Shown here in pieces: positions 35,756 to 45,965 of a stretch of DNA of 64,000 nucleotides. Position numbers and translations under genes: made by a program. Under the pieces are notes generated by a model. That model was not told the origin of the DNA. It did no database searches and saw nothing but the letters and a program-made list of their open reading frames with translations. The stretch comes from Geosiphon pyriformis (lineage: Eukaryota; Glomeromycota; Glomeromycetes; Archaeosporales; Geosiphonaceae): the NCBI GenBank assembly GCA_016748015.1, contig JAAOMT010000503.1, positions 365,258 to 429,257 on the forward strand, read 5' to 3'. The first letter of the stretch is position 1; the number at the start of each line of letters is the position of its first letter.

Positions 35756-36255
35756 CAAAATAATTATTAATTATATAAGTAATCAAATCAGAGTTTTAAA
35801 TTATTCTAAGTTCTAAATTATTATTAATTATATGAATAATTAAGTTAGAATTTTAAATTGTTCTAAGTTTTAAATTATTATTAATCTTATAAATAATTAA
35901 GTCAGAATTTCAAATTGTTTCAAGTTCTAAATTATTATTAATTATATAAATAATCAAGTTAGAGTTTCAAATTGTCTCAAGTTCTAAATTATTATTGATT
36001 ATATAAATAATTAAATTAGAGTTTTGAATTGTTCCAAGTTTTAAATTATTATTAATTGTATAAATAATTAAGTTAAAGTTTTAAATTGTCTTAAGTTCTA
36101 AATTATTATTAATTATATGAATAATTAAGTTAGAGTTTTGAATTGTTTCAAGCTTTAAATTATTATTAATTGTATAAGTAATCAAATTAGAGTTTTAAAT
36201 TGTTTTAAGTTTTAATTTAATATCAATTATATAAATAATCAAGTCAAATTTTTGG
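35756..36255. repeat. 57-bp minisatellite, about 8.5 units
   Basis: The GTTAGAG/GTCAGAA box recurs at 35787, 35844, 35901, 35958, 36015, 36072, 36129, 36186 and 36243, an exact 57-base period with no indel. Each unit has AATTATTATTAATTATAT followed by AAATAATTAAGTTAGAGTTT and AAATTGTTTCAAGTTCTA. Units differ by scattered, mostly transition changes. Confidence 0.9.
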
Positions 36256-36312
36256 ATCAGTTTTATCTAATTAGAGTTTTAATTATACTTTTTTTTGTTT
36301 TTTAATTTTATC

Positions 36313-37044
36313 ATGTCTAATAGCAAAAAACATACTATCTTTTTAGCTTATATTCCATAAAGTTATAAAAATGCTACACTTTATAATAAGCTTATAATGC
36401 TTAATTAATATTATACAAATGATAAAAACCAATCAAAAACTGCAAAACATTTTAAAAAAAACAGTTTTCTATATATAAAATAGTATTTAATTTTGGCTTG
36501 GATCAAAGATAAACCAAATTTTTGTTCATAAGCAAATATAATATATGACTTAACTAATAAGTATATATGCATAGTATGTAATCCTAACTTTAATAAAGCA
36601 TTTGTTATTTTTGTTTAAAAAGCAAAATTACATAAAATAATACTTATTAGAAATATAATTCGAGCTGTTGGCATAAAGTTTTATAATCAATTGGATATTT
36701 TAGAAAATAAGCACCAAAAACTATTTAATAATTGGCTTAAGAGCTTTAAAAATCATATTAAATTGCATTTACTTTACTTTCATAGTAATGTATCATCAGC
36801 CAATATTAAACATATTAAAGATAAATAAATATATGTAATAATACTTCTTGTTAATTAGAAATTATGTAATATTTTTAACATAGATAAAACTGTATTATTT
36901 TATATTATATTACCAAATTAAGATCTTACTACAATATTATATTATGACACCAAACAATTAAAAGTGTGACTAATATTTGCTTTTACAATTAATACTAATA
37001 AAATTAAGTGTTTGTCATCATTTATTATTGATTATGCTAAATGT
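36313..37044 (+). pseudogene. Tigger/pogo-type transposase, 5' half, split by LTR element 1
   Basis: A single frame from ATG 36313 to 37044 carries about 244 codons with several stops. It has a helix-turn-helix region (KNQSKTAKHFKKNSFLYIK), ILAWIKDKPNF, CNPNFNKAFVIFV, NNWLKSFKNHIKL, then SSANIKHIK and the DDE-domain start NIFNIDKTVLFY, with the first catalytic Asp at about 36883. These match the CENP-B/Tigger family order. The frame runs into the LTR at 37045 with DYAKC. Stops are TAA/TAG at Gln or Trp positions. It is a decayed DNA transposon of the Tc1/mariner superfamily; terminal inverted repeats were not found. Confidence 0.75.
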
Positions 37045-38017
37045 TGTTACTGGAGGTTTTTGGTCTTTTTTTTTGAATGTTGTTAATGTTAATTTGCTGT
37101 GAATTCACATTTCCAGGAAGTAGTTGGACTTCCAGTAACTGAATTTATTTTCAAATTATCTCCTATAATTTGAACTGCTGGACTTATAAGTAGAATGGCC
37201 AATTTCTTGCCAGTTACTTTATGTAGTTATGTTGTAATAAATGTCAACTCTTTTCCAGAAATTGCTCATCTGGAAGCTCACTAAAAATGTGTAGTTACTT
37301 TGCTGTAAAAGTCAACTCTTCTACAGGAATTTCATCTGTAGACTACCCAAATAATTATAATAAGAAAAAAAAAGAAATATAAAAGAAATATAAAAGAAAT
37401 AGAATTCTGTCAAGGGAAACGTTTTCTATCCAGGCCTAGAGTCACTAACAGTTTATTGAAATTGGTAGCTAATCAATTTCAAAACATTAGTTGTGTTAAG
37501 GAAATTTCAAGTGTAATAATTTAAGAATTTGGTTTTCGAATATTTAATTTTTATTTGATTTTGTAAAAAGGTGATTTGTTTCAATTAAGATATCTAAAGT
37601 AGGATGCTATGGTAAGATACTATGAGAAGATATATTTTCCTGAAAAGAGAAGCTTTTCTTTTATACAACTTGTTGTAGTACTATTTTTTGAACTTGCACT
37701 TTTCTTTTTTCTTCAATTTGGATGAACTAAAGATATATTTCGGCAAATTTACAAGTTATTTCACTGAACTATTGATTATTTCGGCAAATTTTCATTAATT
37801 TCGGCGAATTTTGGCTATGTTAAATGGTTTAGGGTATTGTGTAATTTGATCATCTTAATTTCTAGAGTACAAATTGGATTATTGATTGAGTAATAATATT
37901 TGATAATTTGATTAAATAATAAGTAATACTCGAAATAATAATAATATATGCTACTTAATAATAGGAATTATAAAGGTAATTTCATGCTAATTAATAGCTA
38001 AAATTCCACTAATAACA
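37045..38017 (-). repeat. 3' LTR of element 1
   Basis: Begins TGTTACTGGAGG on the plus strand and ends CACTAATAACA. It has the same length as its partner; differences are mostly transitions. It contains three TTCGGC(A/G)AA boxes at 37739, 37780 and 37800. Confidence 0.93.
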
Positions 38018-38031
38018 TAATTTCCTCCTCA
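38018..38031 (-). promoter_or_regulatory. Polypurine tract, element 1
   Basis: On the minus strand, TGAGGAGGAAATTA directly abuts the 3' LTR; it primes plus-strand DNA synthesis. The TGA of the DFNRAQS-stop frame overlaps its start. Confidence 0.8.
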
Positions 38032-38663
38032 AGACTGAGCTCTGTTGAAGTCCAAGTACTATCTGTGATATTTAGATAGTGGTCCAAAATAATTGAAGTG
38101 ATCTGATCTGAAAATTGTTGAAATTTCAGTTCTGTGAGTTTTCCAATGTATTGAATCTTTATTGGATGGAGTATTGAATTTTGTAGAATATTTTCACAAG
38201 TGTTGAATAAATCATAGAGTCTAAATGCTGCTCTAAGTTTGTAGCAAGTGTTTGTTGGTCCGGCTGCTATTTTGAATTCATTATAAATTTGTTTCTGTAT
38301 AGTTTCAGGAGTGATGTTGGTTGCTTCAAGTTCTAGTTTTCGTTCATAAAGTGTTTTTCCAATATGAAAATATCTATATATAAGGATATGTTCATTGTTC
38401 TGTCTATTAAGGAATAGTAGAAGTTTTTGTTGCATTGTGACATTTGGTGGAATGTCAATAGAAGCAATTAAAAGATTTTCTTTTAGTGCTTGCTTCAAAA
38501 GTTCTGGTAACCTATTTCCAAAGTAACCTCTTGTTTTTTTTCTATAAGGGTAATAGTTTTGAGAAATATTTACTATTGGGGCTGTGGTTTCTTTCTGAAT
38601 GTAATTAATTTGACTTCTATTAATTGTTATAAATAAGTCAAGAAGTGTTTTCAAAGTTAACAT
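38020..38663 (-). pseudogene. ORF3 downstream of integrase, element 1 (unknown function)
   Basis: About 215 codons open on the minus strand between integrase and the polypurine tract. It starts near ATG-like MLTLKTLLDL. It is basic and Leu/Ile/Tyr/Asn rich, with IYRYFHIGKTLYERK, LRAAFRLYDLFNTCENIL and a C-terminal region rich in charged and aliphatic residues. I see no signal peptide and no membrane segment, so it is not envelope-like. Element 2 has an alignable counterpart at 50683-51150 (YCYYQLGRKL matches YRYFHIGKTL). A neighbouring frame ends DFNRAQS-stop at the polypurine tract, the ending also seen in elements 2 and 3, so a small indel near the end is likely. The family is not recognised. 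Confidence 0.6.
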
Positions 38664-38889
38664 TAATTTTTGGGATATTTGTTGAATATTTCGGAGAATA
38701 ATTATGATAAAAATGACTAATTAATAACAAAGTTTAAAAAGAATAACGAAAATTATTTTTGGGTATAGGGTTTTTATTTGTTTTTGGGTTAAAATGTTTC
38801 TTTGTAATTATTTACTATTTTTGATTTTATGTTTTGTGAGTTATTAAAAAATTATTGTAAAATTATGTTGAATTAAGTATTCAAGTTTG

Positions 38890-40100
38890 GCTGTTGTTTT
38901 ATTATAATTATTGGTTCTAAATTTCGGGGAATATCTTCAGGATTAACTAAAAGAGAATGTGTATTAATTTGTGAAATTAATGGTTCAGGATTGTTTCTGG
39001 AATGATAGTGTTTTAATTTATCTCCATGTGCAATTTTTGTTAGTATCTTGTCATCAAGTCTTAACTTATATGATCCATTGCCTAGAATTTTGTGAATATA
39101 AAATGGTCCATTCTATTTGTTTTCAAATTTTCTACTCCATTGTTTTTCAGTCTTAGTTCTGTGTAGGAGAACTTTATTTTCAACTTTAAATTTGTTGATT
39201 ATGAGTGGTAATTTGTTGTCATGTCTTTTTTTTTGTTGAGCTTGGGAATGTTCAATATAAGTTGCTGCTATCCTTTTTTTTCCTTTCAGTGTACTAAAAA
39301 GAGTATAAGCCCTTCTTTGAAGTGTTTTTTGAAAGTTTTTTTCATTGATTGGTTGCACTGGATATGTTTCTACTGTGAAATTAATTGGTAGTGTTGCTGT
39401 TTTTCCATAAGTAAAATCAAATGGTATGTGTTTCATAGTATCTTGTTTTAGTGTTCTGTATGCTAGTAACACTGATGGAATAAAGATATCTCATTTCTGT
39501 TCAAAATCTGTTAAGACTTTGGCTAAAGATTTACACAATGTTTTGTTGAAATGTTCTACAAATCTATTTGTTTGAGAGTGATAAGGTAATAATAGAGGTC
39601 TTTTGATATTGAATTGTTCACAAATTTTTTGTATTAAGTTGTTCACAAAATGTGTTCCTTAATCAAACAAAAGTTTAATTGGACATCCATGTCTACAAAT
39701 AATGTCTTCATAGATGAAATTTGCTACTGATTTTGCATTTGCTCTTTGAATGGCTTTAGCTTTAGGCCATTTGGTGAGATAATCTACTGCAACTGCAATA
39801 TAACAATTTCCTTGGGTTGTAATAAGTAGTGGTCTGACTAAATCAATTCCAACTCTGTCAAAAGGTTGTCCAACTTTAATTGGATTTAAAGATTTTGTGC
39901 GGTGAGTTCCTTCTTTTCTTTGACAACTATCACAAGATTCTACATATTGTTAAATGTTTTTTTGCATGTGTGGCCAAAAGTAATGTTCAAGAGTTCTTTG
40001 GATTGTTTCATCTCTTCCCAAGTGTGCTGAAGATGGGTCTGTGTGTATGTTGTATAGGATTGTTTCTTTTTTATTCTTCTGTACTAATTTGAGTGGTTGG
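38890..40100 (-). pseudogene. Integrase, element 1
   Basis: The zinc-binding HHCC part is at the 5' end (HLGRDETIQRTLEHYFWPHM, then CDSCQRKEGTH near 39900). The DDE core has GIDLVRPL near 39840, FD-GTHFVNN near 39660 and VEHFNKTL near 39560, so all three acidic residues remain. The C-terminal part is AYRTLKQDTMKHIPF, YGKTATLP and NKFKVENKVLLH, then NGPFYIHKIL after a TAG at 39113 where Trp is expected. A TAA replaces Gln next to the second Asp. It should insert the cDNA, giving the 4-bp duplications seen in this window. It is broken by stops and by a frame different from that of RT. Confidence 0.88.
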
Positions 40101-40319
40101 TTTGGGTTTCTACAATTTTTGTAATAAATTTTGTTGTAGTGTATAAAATATTGTTTGAATTGGTGTTGTAACTGATGTTTTTCACTTGAAGACCAATCTT
40201 CTAGTATGGTAAGAGTCTCCAAATAGTTTTTAAGATTGTTGTAATTTCTGTAATTTATTATTGTTTTGTTGTTTTGTTGGTTGTAGTAAGTTGTAATGGA
40301 ATTGTTGGTGGTATTAATT

Positions 40320-40739
40320 TTGTTTTATTCTTGAGAGGCTATTAATATTGGTGTGTAGTTTTCCTGGTTTGTAGTGTACAATATATTTGTAGTCTGCTAA
40401 AAAATCATTCCATCGAAACTGTTTGGCACTTTGTTCAGTTTTCTTTTTATTGAGCTATTTGAGGCTAATGTTGTCAGTTATAATATCAAATTTTTTTCCA
40501 TTCTTCAAGTATTGTTGAAAGTGTTTAAGAGCCCAGATAACTGCAGTCGCTTCTAATTCAGTTGAGCCATATTTAAGTTCTGTTGGCTTGAGTGTTCTGC
40601 TGGTATAGACAATAACTTGTTCTTGGCCATTTTTATTTAATTGTGATAAGATGATACCAAAAGCTATGTGTAAAGCATTAGTGGCTAGTTGGAACTGTTT
40701 GTTGAAGTCTGGGTAGGCAAGAACTGAAGCTGTTGTCAA
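40320..40739 (-). pseudogene. RNase H domain, element 1
   Basis: It follows RT in the same frame after TAG 40782. FQLATNALHIAFGIILSQ would normally contain the first catalytic Asp (TDA), here Asn. GSTELEATAVIWALKHFQQYL and FDIITDNISLK keep the Glu and second Asp. A stop follows at 40453, after which FRWNDFLADYKYIVHYKPG is readable in the tether region. Confidence 0.85.
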
Positions 40740-40781
40740 TCTTGTTTTGAAGGTTTCAAAAGCTTTTTGTTGTTCTTCTGT

Positions 40782-41610
40782 CTATTTGTATAGCACATTT
40801 TTGTTGGTGAGATAATTGAGTGGTTTGGCAATTTTTGAGAATCTTTTGATGAATTTCCGATAGTAGGAGGCTAATTCTACAAATCTTTTTAGTTCTGTGG
40901 TGTTTTTGAAAGTTTGGAAGTTTTTGACAGCACTGATTGTTCCAGGATTTGGTTTGACTCCATCTTTGCTAACAATATGTCTAAGAAAGATTAAACTTGT
41001 TTTTCCAAAGTGATATTTCTCAATGTTTAATTTCAATTCTGCTTTCTATAATCATTGAAAAACTTTTCACAAGTGAATGAGATGGGCTTCAAAGCTTGGT
41101 GAGTATACATCAATGTTATCAAGGTAGATAACTACTGATTGCCACAGAAGTCCTTCATATATAACATCTATGAGTTGTTGGAATGTTGCTAGTGCATTGC
41201 AGAGTTCAAAAGACATAACATTGAACTCATAGTTTCCTTCTTGAGTGGTGAATGCTGTTTTGGGTCTATCTTTTGGATCCATTTCAACTTGCCAGTATCC
41301 ACTTTCTAAGTCTAAAGTTGAGAAGAACTTGGCTTTTCCTAAAGCATCTAGCATGTTATCAATTTTTGGAAGAGGGTAGACATCTCCAATTGTAACATTA
41401 TTCAGTTGTCTATAATCAACACAGAATCTGATTTTTCTGTTTTTTTTTTTAACTAAAACTACTGGTGAGGCCCAAAAACTTCTTGATGGTTGAATCAATT
41501 CGTTATTGAGCATTCTTTGGACCTTTTTTTTGATGAATTGGTGGCTGGCAAGTGACACTCAATAAGCTTATTGTCTTTTTAGTGAAGCATCTCCTGTGTG
41601 GATTTGATGT
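40782..41610 (-). pseudogene. Reverse transcriptase, element 1 (YLDN instead of YLDD)
   Basis: The Ty3-type RT has MLNNELIQPSRSFWASPVV, KIRFCVDYRQLNN, YPLPKIDNMLDALGKAKFFS, TLDLESGYWQVEMD, KTAFTT and the catalytic box IYLDNIDVYS. The second Asp of YLDD is Asn (a GAC to AAC change). The block usually MPFGLCNAPATFQ reads MSFELCNALATFQ. The thumb and connection follow (FLRHIVSKDGVKPNPGTIS, LASYYRKFIKRFS). Two stops near 41550-41568 separate it from the dUTPase part, and TAG 40782 lies before TEEQQKAF. It cannot be active as read. Confidence 0.92.
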
Positions 41611-41959
41611 TGAACAATATTAGTTTTTCCAAGGTCATTGTTGTCTTTTGCAAATATATTTGCAAATTCAGCTATTAGCTGTTTCAATTGTCTTTGTTGT
41701 TGAGGTTCTAAGGGACCCATGTTAATTTGAGAGAGTTTTTCTTCCAAAAGATGGTAGTTTTTAGTGGTAGAGATGATGTTTGGATTTGGAAGTAGAGTGT
41801 GTCTTACAATTTCGATGAAATTAGAGACAATTTGAGAGTTTTCATCTTGAAAAATATTACTGTGTATGATTCCAATCTCTAATTTGTTCAATAGAACAAT
41901 AGGGTAATTATTGGGGTTGTAGAATGTAACTCGAAATTTCTTTATTCTTTTGGGAATAT

Positions 41960-42752
41960 AAACATTTGGAATTGAGATTTCATGCTTCAAACAGATTTGT
42001 TTATTGGATTTAAAGATTTGTTGGGTAGTGGTGGGTTTTGAACAAGTGTAAATTTCGTGATATTCTCCAAAAGGTAAAATAATAATTGATTGGGAAAGTT
42101 GAAGAATCTGGTGAGATTCATTCTGTGTATTGAAAGCTATGTTTACTGGTACTGTAAATCGTCCAGTTGAACCCAAACCTTGCATTCCTCTTTCACTTTT
42201 TCCCAATTGTTTTCTGTTGTTAATTGATTGTAGACCCAAAATGTTGATTAAGGATAGGTAAATTGCTTGGGCAATTTTTTCAGCATGTTTAATCTTGAAT
42301 GGTTTGTTTGTTTCATTCTGTAACATGATGGTAATGTCTTCAGTATATCCTGCATCTATAACTCCTCCTTTAATGTTGATTCTTTTGCTTGCCAATGATG
42401 ATTTGGACGCAATTTGAACCATTGCTCCAGATAGAATTTCAAGAGCAATTTTGAGATTGATTTTTCTTAAAGACTTTGGTTAGAGAACCAAAGTATTTTT
42501 TTCTGGATATCTTAAGTTATACCCAGCATCAATTTTGTGTGTTTTTTCTGGTCTGATTCTTTGGCCATGGTTGTCGAAATATTTAAGTTGTAGAGGTGGT
42601 TGATTTTTAAGAAGATAGATAAGGGTGGTTGGTAGTTCTTCTACCAGTTCAGATACTCCAAATTCGATTTCATTTTCATTATTTTTATCTGACAGGGAAA
42701 TGCTAAGAGCATAAACACTATTGGTCATTACAAGGCATAACACATTTTTCAC
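41960..42752 (-). pseudogene. dUTPase domain between protease and RT, element 1
   Basis: All five dUTPase motifs can be read in order: motif 1 KIDAGYNLRY near 42520; motif 2 QIASKSSLASKRINI near 42400; motif 3 GGVIDAGYTEDI with the Asp and Tyr near 42350; motif 4 KIAQAIYLSLI near 42260; and motif 5 RGMQGLGSTGRF near 42170. Family members hydrolyse dUTP to dUMP and pyrophosphate, limiting uracil in DNA. A TAA at 42480 (Gln position) lies between motifs 1 and 2. A beta-rich segment of unknown role follows (RFTVPVNI to IGIIHSNIF), then a spacer to RT (INMGPLEPQQQRQLKQL). The reading frame is +1 relative to the upstream Cys-rich domain. Confidence 0.85.
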
Positions 42753-42756
42753 ATAA

Positions 42757-43330
42757 TTAAATGTTCATTTGCTTTAATCGTTGAATTTGAGCTTTTTTGG
42801 TTGGGTATATATGACTTGCAATTTGGTGGTAGGTTTTTACTTTATCTTTATAGTTGAGTTCAGCTAATTCTATTGTATACTTAATATATTCAGCTTCTTT
42901 TATTTGGTGAACATCTTCTTGTGTGGCTCTATTGATTAATGCCATTGCTAAATCAAAAATTATTTCAGTATTATGAGGATAGTGGTAAAGTTTATTGAGA
43001 GTATTGTTGTATGCTGCATCAAATAGTGTTCCTCTTCTGACTTTTTCCGAGATTGATAAAGCATATTGACAGGTCTGATCACATATTTTTCCTCTCATTG
43101 CAACATCAATCCAGTTGTATTCTTCTGATAGTATATCTCTACATATGAGACAAAATGTTTTGTCCCATTTTTCATTTCTTTTGGGATATCCAAATAATTC
43201 TCTATGGCATGCTTTGCAAAAGTAGTAGGTATGAGTTTCATATTCCTCTTTTGGAGAAATACAAGCTCTCATTGATAAAAGTTTCTTCTTGTAATCTTTG
43301 CATTTTAGTAGGATGTATGGTGGTTTTTTT
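42757..43330 (-). pseudogene. Cys-rich putative zinc domain, element 1
   Basis: It continues in the protease frame. Cysteines occur in pairs: KCKDY (second Cys apparently mutated to Tyr), RAC, YFCKACHREL, FCLICRDIL and KICDQTCQYAL. The spacing, C-x2-C, C, C-x2-C, C-x2-C, C-x3-C, is repeated in element 2. After the cysteines comes a helical stretch (FDAAYNNTLNKLYHYP, EIIFDLAMALINRA) ending MNI-stop. It does not match a zinc family I can name. It probably binds zinc and could bind nucleic acid or protein. Confidence 0.6.
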
Positions 43331-43497
43331 CGTAGTTCTGGTGTGGAATATCTAACTTTCTTCTATCTTCTTGATTCTTCAAAAATCTCCTGTTCTGTTT
43401 CTTCAGCCCAATTGGATGTTGATCCAAGAGTTATGTAGGTTTTAGTAAGTGGCATTTTTTTTTCCTCTTCAAATTCAAATACTGGGGCTTTTTCTGA

Positions 43498-44154
43498 TCA
43501 TTTGTTGAAAGTACCACAAGTAGCAGATACTATAGTGTATTGTCCTTGGTATGAGATTTTTAGTTCCTGAGTTTCCCAGTCTAAGTTTGTATTGGTCTTA
43601 AGAAGCCAATTATTTCTGATCAGAGCTTGATATTGAGATGCATCCATAACTAGAACTTTGACTAGAATAGTGATTCCATCAATGATAAATGAGAAATTGT
43701 CAATTTCTCCTACTGGTGTCTTTTTTATACCATCTGCTATAACAATTACAGTTTGGACTGGTCTGTCAACAGTTCTTTGAAGCTGTTGCATTAACTGGTA
43801 GGTGATAATACTTCTAGTTGATCCACTGTCTAGAATTAATTGGATGGGCTTTTCTTCAACTATAGCTTCAGTGTACATGGCAGTAATAGCTTTTTGTTCA
43901 TTAGCTGCTGCATTACTAAGCAAGAATAGTAATTTATTTGCTTCAAATTCGAATGGGAATATATCTGAGAGGTTGGCATTTTGGGCAATTTGAGCTGGTG
44001 GAATGGTATTGTTGGAAGGATTTGATCTTGGTGCTGCAACTTTACCTTCAGAAAGTGCAAGTTGTTGAAAATTCGATCTTTCAGGCATTATAAGATAATT
44101 GGATTGAGTATAATAGTGATTGGGTCTTTGTTGACCAGAATTTCGGAGAACCAA
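43498..44154 (-). pseudogene. Retroviral-type aspartic protease, element 1
   Basis: The active site reads LILDSGSTRSIIT (DSG form of the DTG/DSG motif) near 43830. The flap-side region VIVIADGIKKTPVGEI and the ALIRNNWLLK block near 43610 are as in Ty3-type proteases. It should cleave the gag-pol polyprotein. The frame is shared with the zinc knuckle upstream and the Cys-rich domain downstream, pointing to a single gag-pol polyprotein. Confidence 0.85.
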
Positions 44155-44439
44155 CTAGTTATTTGGGTTGGTTCTGTTGTTGTTATTCTGAAATTGATTT
44201 TGAGGTGTGAATTGGTTATGTTAAACCAATCTTCTGGCTGGTACCTGATATTGTTGAGTGGGTGGTGTCTGATATTGCTGAATTGGTAAAGATTGCTAAT
44301 ATTGTTGCTGCATTAGTTGTGGAGCTGGTTGATAGTAATTGTTTTAATTTTGTGGTCTTGGTGAATAATAAGTTGGTGGTGGAGGTTGGTAATAAGATTG
44401 TTGTAGTGAAGAATAATGTTAATTACTCCTGTTTTGTTG

Positions 44440-45920
44440 GTCTCTTTGCAATTTTCTGCAATCTTGTTTCCAGTGTTCTGGAATTCCACAATAATGACAA
44501 TTCTGAAATTGGTTATTGGATGATGATCCAAAGTTGTTTTGGTTTCATTGTTGTGGTGGTTGATATCTTTGTGGTTGCTGTTGCTGTTATTGTTGGTTGG
44601 TGAAATAGTTTTCAACTTTTTTTGTGAGTTGGTCTATTTTCTCTTTAGCTACTGAGCTGGTTTCTCCAATAGCTAGGTTGACAAGTTTGGTGTGGTTTGC
44701 TTCTTCCATTGTCATTTCATAATTTTTTGCATGTCTAATAGCAGTTGCTAAGTCTGCTGGTGCATGTGAACAGACTTTCTTAATCAATTTGTCTTTTAAT
44801 CCTGCTATAAACTGATCCAAAATCTGAGCATTGGAATAGTAGTTGTTGGTTTCTAATTGTCGAATTTGTCAAAGAAGTTTGTTGAATCTTCCAAGATAGG
44901 TCATGACAGTTTCAGATGTTTCTTGTTTGATATTGTGAAAGTGATTGTGGAGAGTAATAGAGATGTTGTTGTTAGTGAATTGTTGTAAGAAAGCATTTTT
45001 AAATGCTTGCCAGTTCTCAAATGGTTCTTCTAAATTTTCAAATCATTCTCTTAGAGAAAGTAGGGAATTGCTTTGAGCATTCTTGCTGCAATCCAACTAT
45101 TTGCATCTTCTGCTTTTTGAACTTTGTCAAGCCATTCTTAAGGACTGGTATCATTATTTTTACCAGTAAACTCTGGGATTTTTGCAATGTAAGCAGTTGT
45201 CATTTCTTCTTCATTTTCTGTAGTTTCTTCTTGTTCTGATTCAGTTTCTTCACTTTCCAAGTTTTTTGATTGATTACTTTTGTTTTCTTGTAAGTACTTA
45301 ATAATATTGGTGCTTGTTGATATGGGTTTTTGCTGTTGAATAGGATTTTTAGATAACTGATAATCTTTTGGTCTGGAGAAATGATTAAGTGGTGAACTTG
45401 GTGTTTGTAGTTGAACAAGTGAAATTGGAAATAGTGTAATAGAAAGTGGTAATTTGACACTGGTTCTTTGTTCAGGTGTTTGCAAGTGTTTGGCAGTTGT
45501 CTTTGGTAGTATTGGAGTATTTGGGGTGGTTCTTAAGTATTGTTTCATGTTTTGTTTGCCTTTGTTGCTTGTTTCGGTTTCTGATTCAAAGTTAATAAAA
45601 TATTGAGATTGTACTGAATATGTTTTTTCACAGTACTTGATAATGTTAAAATTAAGTTCTTGGAAGTAAGTGACAAGTGTTTTACTGTTAAGGTCTTCAG
45701 TTTCCAACTGTAAATAATGCACTAAATTATTGTAAAGATTACTTCTAACTTCTGAAATGTTGTAATCTCCAAGAAGATAATTGTTGATGTGGTTTTCAAT
45801 GTATTAGTATACTGATTTCTTGACAATTTCAATTCCGTCTGGGATGTTGAATTTTTGCTTGCAGTAGGTGTAAATTGACTGATAATACTCTAGAGTTGTT
45901 GTGTCTGGTGTGGTCGTCAT
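44440..45920 (-). pseudogene. gag with CCHC zinc knuckle, element 1
   Basis: The start ATG is at 45920 (MTTTPDTTTLEYYQ), 28 bases into the leader after the primer site region. It runs with one stop near 45806, then a long polar, Gln/Ser/Thr-rich and acidic stretch (ESEQEETTENEEEM), then IPEFTGKNND, the usual opening of the capsid-like gag domain. A frame change follows before 44820 (DQFIAGLKDKL). The zinc knuckle CHYCGIPEHWKQDC is intact at 44458-44499. TAA and TGA at Gln-rich positions lie just upstream. Downstream is a Gln/Pro/Tyr-rich linker to the protease. Confidence 0.85.
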
Positions 45921-45947
45921 TTTGAATTTGTTGTTGCTGTGTTATTT

Positions 45948-45963
45948 CTGTGGAAGAGCACTA
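45948..45963 (-). promoter_or_regulatory. Primer binding site, element 1
   Basis: On the minus strand TAGTGCTCTTCCACAG lies two bases inside the 5' LTR. It shares GTGCTCT with the element 2 site, which begins TGG; the TGG here has become TAG. Confidence 0.55.
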
Positions 45964-45965
45964 AA

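Noticed and set aside
35756-36255. CRISPR-like array
   Set aside because: Units are head-to-tail with no unique spacers; it is a minisatellite in a eukaryotic setting.
38020-38663. Envelope gene in the env position of element 1
   Set aside because: No signal peptide, no membrane anchor and no Cys-rich ectodomain can be seen.
44262-44603. Plus-strand hydrophobic frame opposite gag of element 1
   Set aside because: It is the antisense of a Gln/Asn-rich gag linker; CAA/AAC repeats read as Leu/Val on the other strand.
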